DNA of 17,262 nt from an uncultured Saprospiraceae bacterium. Lineage in GTDB: Bacteria > Bacteroidota > Bacteroidia > Chitinophagales > Saprospiraceae. A program made the translations under genes and the position numbers. Under the pieces are notes generated by a model that did not search any database, had not been told where the DNA came from, and worked only from the letters and a program-made list of their open reading frames with translations. Shown in pieces: positions 13,118 to 17,262 of the stretch; positions within the stretch are counted from its first letter, which is position 1; the number at the start of each line of letters is the position of its first letter. The stretch covers positions 1 to 17,262 of the forward strand of contig CALFYH010000336.1 in the NCBI GenBank assembly GCA_937952155.1, read 5' to 3'.

Positions 13118-14653
13118 ATGCAATTTATCAAAATCACATCCACGATTATACTTTTCGCATTGTTGTTTTCATGTAAAAATGAATCACCGATCACCATAGA
13201 TTTGAAAAGTCAAGAGGCATTCAGACCAGTGTATCACTTCACACCCGACTCTATGTGGATGAATGATCCGAATGGTATGGTCTATTATATTGGAGAATAT
13301 CATTTGTTTTACCAATATTTTCCGGATAGTACCGTGTGGGGACCGATGCATTGGGGCCACGCAGTGAGTAATGATATGGTCACTTGGGATGATCTGCCTA
13401 TTGCATTATATCCCGATTCCCTTGGCTTGATTTTCAGCGGAAGCGCAGTCATAGATTGGAAGAATACAAGTGGTTTTGGTATAAATGGTAATCCGCCAAT
13501 GGTTGCAATATTCACGCACCACAATATGGATGGAGAGAAGGCTAAACGCATAGATTTTCAAACTCAAAGCATCGCATACTCTAATGATAATGGACGTACA
13601 TGGACGAAATATGCTCAAAATCCAGTCATCAAAAATCCAGGAATCAAGGATTTTAGAGATCCGAAAGTTATTTGGCATGAAGCCACACAAAAATGGGTTT
13701 TGGTCTTGGCTGCAAAAGATCGCGTCAAATTTTATTCATCTCCTGACTTGAAATCCTGGACCTATTCATCAGATTTTGGAATAGAAAATGATCCAAGACT
13801 GTGGGAATGTCCCGATATATTTCCAATGAAAGTGGCCGGCAGCAATACAGAAAAATGGGTGCTTATCACTTCTATGCAAAGCGGTGCGCCAAATGGTGGC
13901 ACGGGATCCAGCTATTGGGTAGGAGATTTTGATGGACACACATTTTCTTGCAAAGGTGCAGTGGCAAACCAGAAATGGTTGGACAGCGGCAAGGATAATT
14001 ATGCATTTGTTACATGGTCCGATATTCCAGCATCTGACGGTCGTCGATTGGGTCTTGGTTGGATGAGCAATTGGCAATATTCACAAGTTGTTCCATCCGT
14101 AAAATGGCGCAGTGCTATGACGATGGCTAGAGAATTGAGCTTACATCAGGTAGGTAGCGACTTTATACTCAAGTCAAAGCCAGTTGATGAGTTTAAGAAA
14201 TTGGAGAAAAATACCAAAACAATAGATGCTAAGGCTAGCAAAGATCCATTTGTAATCATGGAGAATACTTCGACTGCTAAGCTGATGCTTTCCTTTAAAA
14301 AGCCGAGCAAAGGTGCAGTCATCATTCGATTTTCTGATGCGCAAGGCAACCATACAGATGTGGGATACGATGCCACACTTCATAGGTATTTTATAGACAG
14401 AAGCTTGTCAGGAATCACAGATTTTAGTTCAGAATTCAAGGGAAAACATTTGTCTTCAAAGCAATTTAATTCGGAGCAGTTAGATTTTACCATTTATCTT
14501 GATCGTTCGTCGATTGAATTATTTGCGGAGGATGGCGCTTGTGCTATGACTGACATTTATTTTTCGACAGAATCATATTCAAAAGCTGAGATAATCACCA
14601 ATGGAGAGATGGTAGAATTGCTAGGTGGTTCGGTGACTGAGTTGGCGAAGTAG
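13118..14653 (+). CDS. Glycoside hydrolase family 32 beta-fructosidase, lipoprotein
   Basis: A 511-residue enzyme that hydrolyses terminal beta-fructosyl units of sucrose, inulin or levan with retention. The signal M-Q-F-I-K-I-T-S-T-I-I-L-F-A-L-L-F-S-C ends in the lipobox L-F-S-C (Cys19), so it should be lipid-anchored in the periplasm or at the outer membrane. Catalytic motifs are W-M-N-D-P-N-G (47-53; nucleophile Asp50), F-R-D-P (179-182; transition-state Asp181) and E-C-P-D (230-233; acid/base Glu230). The five-bladed propeller is followed from about residue 360 by the usual beta-sandwich, including the family's S-I-E-L-F-A segment. Lipidation argues for an exo-acting levanase/fructanase rather than a cytoplasmic sucrose-6-phosphate hydrolase. 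No SusC/SusD pair or fructokinase is near. It has its own promoter and leader inverted repeat. Confidence 0.93.
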   Translation: MQFIKITSTIILFALLFSCKNESPITIDLKSQEAFRPVYHFTPDSMWMNDPNGMVYYIGEYHLFYQYFPDSTVWGPMHWGHAVSNDMVTWDDLPIALYPDSLGLIFSGSAVIDWKNTSGFGINGNPPMVAIFTHHNMDGEKAKRIDFQTQSIAYSNDNGRTWTKYAQNPVIKNPGIKDFRDPKVIWHEATQKWVLVLAAKDRVKFYSSPDLKSWTYSSDFGIENDPRLWECPDIFPMKVAGSNTEKWVLITSMQSGAPNGGTGSSYWVGDFDGHTFSCKGAVANQKWLDSGKDNYAFVTWSDIPASDGRRLGLGWMSNWQYSQVVPSVKWRSAMTMARELSLHQVGSDFILKSKPVDEFKKLEKNTKTIDAKASKDPFVIMENTSTAKLMLSFKKPSKGAVIIRFSDAQGNHTDVGYDATLHRYFIDRSLSGITDFSSEFKGKHLSSKQFNSEQLDFTIYLDRSSIELFAEDGACAMTDIYFSTESYSKAEIITNGEMVELLGGSVTELAK

Positions 14654-14896
14654 TAATTTTTTACGGGTACCTGTCCTTGCAAAAGTTCAATTGATAACGC
14701 TGCTTGTCAGACTTAATTCATTTGGCAAACCTTTAAAGATTTTATTGGGATAGAGTAATATGAGTTGTTCAATAATAAAACTAGTATGAAAAACGTTTTC
14801 TAGTGGATGGGTATTTGAAATATATTTTTGATAAACGTTAGATTGTCAATGGTATAATATTACTTGGGAATTCTGTATTAATTGGAATAAAACGCA
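14654..14896. other. Intergenic, nothing distinct
   Basis: I see no terminator hairpin, RNA or coding remnant here. TATTTTTG at 14823-14830 could be a -7 box for the phosphoesterase gene, about 67 bases ahead of its ATG, but no TTTG/TTG lies at a suitable distance upstream. Confidence 0.5.
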
Positions 14897-15742
14897 ATGA
14901 ACAGACGCAAATTTATAAATAAAACAATTTTGGGTTTTACAGGCCTGGGCCTTCTAAGTGGTTTATATGCATGGCAAGTTGAGCCTTTTTGGTTGGAGTT
15001 TGTAAAAGTAAAAATGCCAATTAAAAATCTACCAAATGACCTAGTTGGTAAAACCTTAATGCAGATTAGCGATATCCATATAGGTAATAGATTTGACTAT
15101 CATTTTGTCATAGATTCATTCGTAAAAGCAAAGGAATTTAATCCTGATTTTGTAGTTTACACAGGTGACTATGTAAGTGCAGATAACAAAATTGTACAGT
15201 ATGATAAACTGGAAGTGACCATGAAAAACGCCGTTAAAGGGAGATTAGGAACCATAGGTATTTTGGGAAATCATGATTACGGCCCAAATTGGGCTCAAAA
15301 AGATGTCGCAGACCACGTTTCAGAAATATTAGTGCGTAATGGAATTCAATTATTAAGAAATGATCATACTGAAATAAATTGCTTGAATTTTATTGGTTTT
15401 GACGACTTTTGGGGACTCAGTTTTAATCCACAAATGGCCATGAATGACTATGACAAATCGAAGGCCAATATTGCCCTTTGCCATAATCCTGACGTGTGTG
15501 ACTTAGATATTTGGGGCGATTACGATAGTTGGATATTATCAGGTCACACGCACGGTGGTCAAGTCAAACCACCTTTTTTGCCTCCACCGATGTTGCCTGT
15601 AAGTAATAAAAAGTATGATGCCGGCAAAATTGAATTGAGTAATGATCGCTCATTATACATAAACAGGGCATTAGGTCATTTGTGGCAAGTACGATTTAAT
15701 GTAAGACCAGAAATCACAATATTTGAACTACAAAAAGGTTGA
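14897..15742 (+). CDS. Metallophosphoesterase, YkuE type (calcineurin-like), membrane-anchored or exported
   Basis: A 281-residue binuclear metal phosphoesterase. The metal-ligand blocks occur in order: D-I-H (59-61), G-D-Y (90-92), G-N-H-D (124-127), H-N-P-D (196-199) and G-H-T-H-G-G (216-221). The N-terminus M-N-R-R-K-F-I-N-K-T followed by a hydrophobic stretch to about residue 25 resembles a twin-arginine (Tat) signal, as in B. subtilis YkuE, or a single anchor. The active domain would then sit on the outer face of the inner membrane. Related proteins cleave UDP-diacylglucosamine (LpxH/LpxG-like) or unknown phosphoesters; the substrate here cannot be told. Single gene, followed by a probable terminator. 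Confidence 0.88.
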   Translation: MNRRKFINKTILGFTGLGLLSGLYAWQVEPFWLEFVKVKMPIKNLPNDLVGKTLMQISDIHIGNRFDYHFVIDSFVKAKEFNPDFVVYTGDYVSADNKIVQYDKLEVTMKNAVKGRLGTIGILGNHDYGPNWAQKDVADHVSEILVRNGIQLLRNDHTEINCLNFIGFDDFWGLSFNPQMAMNDYDKSKANIALCHNPDVCDLDIWGDYDSWILSGHTHGGQVKPPFLPPPMLPVSNKKYDAGKIELSNDRSLYINRALGHLWQVRFNVRPEITIFELQKG

Positions 15743-15760
15743 AAAAACGCGTTGAAGGTA

Positions 15761-15813
15761 ACCTACATAGAAAATAAGTACACCGAAAATCTAATAGGTA
15801 GGTGTTTTTTTTT
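15761..15813 (+). terminator. Probable terminator after the metallophosphoesterase gene
   Basis: Two alternative stems precede nine Ts (15805-15813): ACCTAC (15761-15766) with GTAGGT (15798-15803), or ACACC (15780-15784) with GGTGT (15801-15805). They share bases and cannot form together. The long T-tract 20-70 bases after a stop codon favours a terminator, though either stem is weak with a long loop. Confidence 0.5.
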
Positions 15814-16011
15814 GACAAATAAATATTAGAATAAGAAAAAAATTTAAAATTGAATCGCTTACAAATGAACAAAATATTGCCTGTTGTTAGTAATATTATC
15901 AAGTAAATTATTACTTTTGATTTTTCTATTTGAAAGGTTTTAGTGGAATTCAGTCTTTTAAATGTGACTTATGACAGGAACAAATAATTTATAAAAAATA
16001 AATGTATAGAA
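15814..16011. other. AT-rich leader region of the DUF2059 gene
   Basis: No gene is visible. TACTTTTG (15912-15919) is a possible -7 box for the downstream gene, with a TTG at 15884-15886 somewhat too far upstream (25 bases). The leader would be about 85 bases. Confidence 0.35.
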
Positions 16012-16761
16012 ATGAAAATCAGATTAATTTTAATATTTAGTATATTCTCATCAATGGTCTTTTCACAGACTTCTGAATATGAAAATAACATTAAGAAGAT
16101 GTTAGAACTTGAAGGATTCGAAGCAAAATGGAATGGATTAATTACCCAAATTATATCAGGACAAAGCGGAGATGTTTCTGATATAGAATTTGAAAAAGAA
16201 ATAGCAAAAAGAACATACCCAAAATTATTTGAAAAGGTTGTAATGATTTATAAAAAGCACTTAAATGAAAATGATGTGAAATCTATTGTTGCATTTTATG
16301 AAACTGACGCTGGGAGATTATTGTTGGCTAAGAATCAAATAATGGTGCAAGAAGCGATAGATCAAACAGTACTTATTGGGCAGGAAATTGCTAATGAATT
16401 AGGTCAAGAAATAGAGAAAATTAAGAAAGAAAGATTAGAAAATAATTTTACAGGATGTCAAAAATTCAAAATTGGAAGATTTACCTATGATAGGAATGAT
16501 AGTACTGCAGTAACCATAGAACGGGATGAGAATTTTCAATATGAATTTTTCAATGGCAAAACCTCAAAATATAGCATAAAATGGCTAAATGAATGCAAAT
16601 GTTCATTAACTCTTGTAAAGACCGAAAATATATATGAAGAAGGTGAAATAGGAAATACTCACACAATTAACATATTCAAAACAGGCTTAGACTATTACGA
16701 ATGTATATCAAAATTTAGTGACGACTACATCATTGAGAGTACATTATTTAAATTGGAATGA
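16012..16761 (+). CDS. Secreted DUF2059 protein with an extra C-terminal domain
   Basis: A 249-residue protein with a Sec signal peptide (M-K-I-R-L-I-L-I-F-S-I-F-S-S-M-V-F-S-Q, 1-19). Residues about 68-135 match DUF2059: Y-P-K-L-F-E-K-V-V-M-I-Y-K-K-H-L-N-E-N-D-V... then I-V-A-F-Y-E-T-D-A-G-R-L-L-L, the 'FY.s..G' core of that all-helical domain. From about 145 a second, beta-rich part begins (F-T-G-C-Q-K-F-K-I-G-R-F-T-Y, later I-K-W-L-N-E-C-K-C-S-L-T). It has four cysteines (149, 195, 197 and one near 235) and resembles small stand-alone secreted proteins of Bacteroidota. Both halves are of unknown function. Probably periplasmic. The gene stands alone, with no clear promoter pair. Confidence 0.8.
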   Translation: MKIRLILIFSIFSSMVFSQTSEYENNIKKMLELEGFEAKWNGLITQIISGQSGDVSDIEFEKEIAKRTYPKLFEKVVMIYKKHLNENDVKSIVAFYETDAGRLLLAKNQIMVQEAIDQTVLIGQEIANELGQEIEKIKKERLENNFTGCQKFKIGRFTYDRNDSTAVTIERDENFQYEFFNGKTSKYSIKWLNECKCSLTLVKTENIYEEGEIGNTHTINIFKTGLDYYECISKFSDDYIIESTLFKLE

Positions 16762-17021
16762 AAAGAAGAAACTCCAAATAAATTGTGATAATATGATTGG
16801 TTTGATGCGTTTAAACATTAACATCATATTTGTTTTCCGCGGATTTTGATGATAAACATTAGAGATTCGAAAGGATGGAATAAGGAAATAGCTGAAAGTA
16901 GGATAGGAGCGAGTGATACATCTCCACATTGAATACCTAGATTAAGATTCTGCGCCACTTGAAAATGAACTTTAATTGATATACATGATGTTATTACCAA
17001 TAATGAAGATAAAATAAAGAA
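16762..17021. other. Intergenic, no supported gene
   Basis: A 71-codon minus-strand frame (17039-16824) begins like a lipoprotein (M-H-F-F-I-L-S-S-L-L-V-I-T-S-C), and a short plus-strand frame from 16849 reads M-I-N-I-R-D-S-K-G-W-N-K-E. Neither has enough length or recognisable sequence to be called. No terminator or RNA was seen. Confidence 0.4.
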
Positions 17022-17228
17022 ATGCATACAAACACACAAACCCTAAATACATTGCAATGCTTAAGATGTGAAGACACGATGGTTTATCAAGGAAACTTCA
17101 ATTTTCACGAAGGATCTAGAGTCGGCGTCTTCGGGAATTTAATGGAATTATTTACAAATAGAGAATCGTTTGATTTGTATGTTTGTCCTAGTTGTGGGAA
17201 AGTTGAATTTTATATGCCAAAGGAATAA
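17022..17228 (+). CDS. Small zinc-ribbon protein
   Basis: A 68-residue cytoplasmic protein with two CxxC knuckles, C13-L-R-C16 and C55-P-S-C58. These are positioned to bind one zinc ion as a zinc ribbon. Between them lie F-N-F-H-E-G-S-R-V-G-V-F-G-N-L-M-E-L-F and N-R-E-S-F-D-L-Y-V, followed after the second knuckle by G-K-V-E-F-Y. This arrangement occurs in small conserved proteins of several phyla annotated only as zinc-ribbon or hypothetical. The function is unknown; nucleic-acid or protein binding is possible. It is complete in the window (stop at 17226-17228). No Shine-Dalgarno sequence is visible. Confidence 0.78.
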   Translation: MHTNTQTLNTLQCLRCEDTMVYQGNFNFHEGSRVGVFGNLMELFTNRESFDLYVCPSCGKVEFYMPKE

Positions 17229-17262
17229 AGGGGAGTGTAAAAGATATTGTGTAAACTAGGAA

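Noticed and set aside
16824..17039. 71-codon minus-strand frame beginning like a lipoprotein
   Set aside because: It overlaps the start of the zinc-ribbon gene on the other strand, and the sequence after the hydrophobic start does not look like a folded domain. Chance is likelier.

Overview
The window is AT-rich DNA of a member of the Bacteroidota. Three things point there: a C-terminal type IX secretion (T9SS) sorting domain at 71-859, promoters of the Bacteroidota form (TTTG/TTG, about 19-22 bases, TAnnTTTG), and genes that almost all lack a Shine-Dalgarno sequence. A free-living member of the Saprospirales/Chitinophagales kind would fit, but the class cannot be fixed by eye. No tRNA, rRNA, CRISPR array or insertion sequence was seen.

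Layout. 1-859: the end of a large T9SS-exported surface protein, with an apparent frame break near base 105. 887-1609: a TrmN6-type tRNA methyltransferase, convergent with a VOC-fold protein (1632-1994, minus). 2067-2108: a clean terminator for the minus strand. 2352-2822 (minus, unknown protein) and 2916-3980 (plus, KAS III/FabH-like) diverge. 3984-6542 is a minus-strand operon of acyltransferase, asparaginase/isoaspartyl peptidase and a small membrane protein; the second gene appears to start at a CTG overlapping the previous stop, which adds a lipoprotein signal. miaA (6586-7524) diverges from it, and a secreted YceI-like protein follows (7633-8208).

8209-8926 has no intact gene and is the most interesting part. 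A near-consensus promoter (8228-8258) leads into a strongly structured sequence of about 237 bases that ends in an excellent terminator (8465-8501). This is a candidate small RNA I cannot assign to a family. Related palindromes (TTTGTT-N2-AACAAA) lie in this promoter and in the yceI promoter, suggesting one regulator for both. Behind the RNA lies the decayed remnant of a surface protein (8576-8830, minus).

8927-12778 is a minus-strand operon: a PBP4-type D-Ala-D-Ala carboxypeptidase, a methyltransferase with an apparent lipoprotein signal, and a vSGLT-like sodium/sugar symporter. On the plus strand follow a GH32 beta-fructosidase lipoprotein (13118-14653), a YkuE-type metallophosphoesterase (14897-15742), a DUF2059 protein (16012-16761) and a small zinc-ribbon protein (17022-17228).

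The genes are mostly housekeeping (tRNA modification, lipid and cell wall, sugar use) and do not form one pathway. The transporter and the fructosidase could cooperate in sugar uptake, but they are divergent and no SusC/SusD pair is present.
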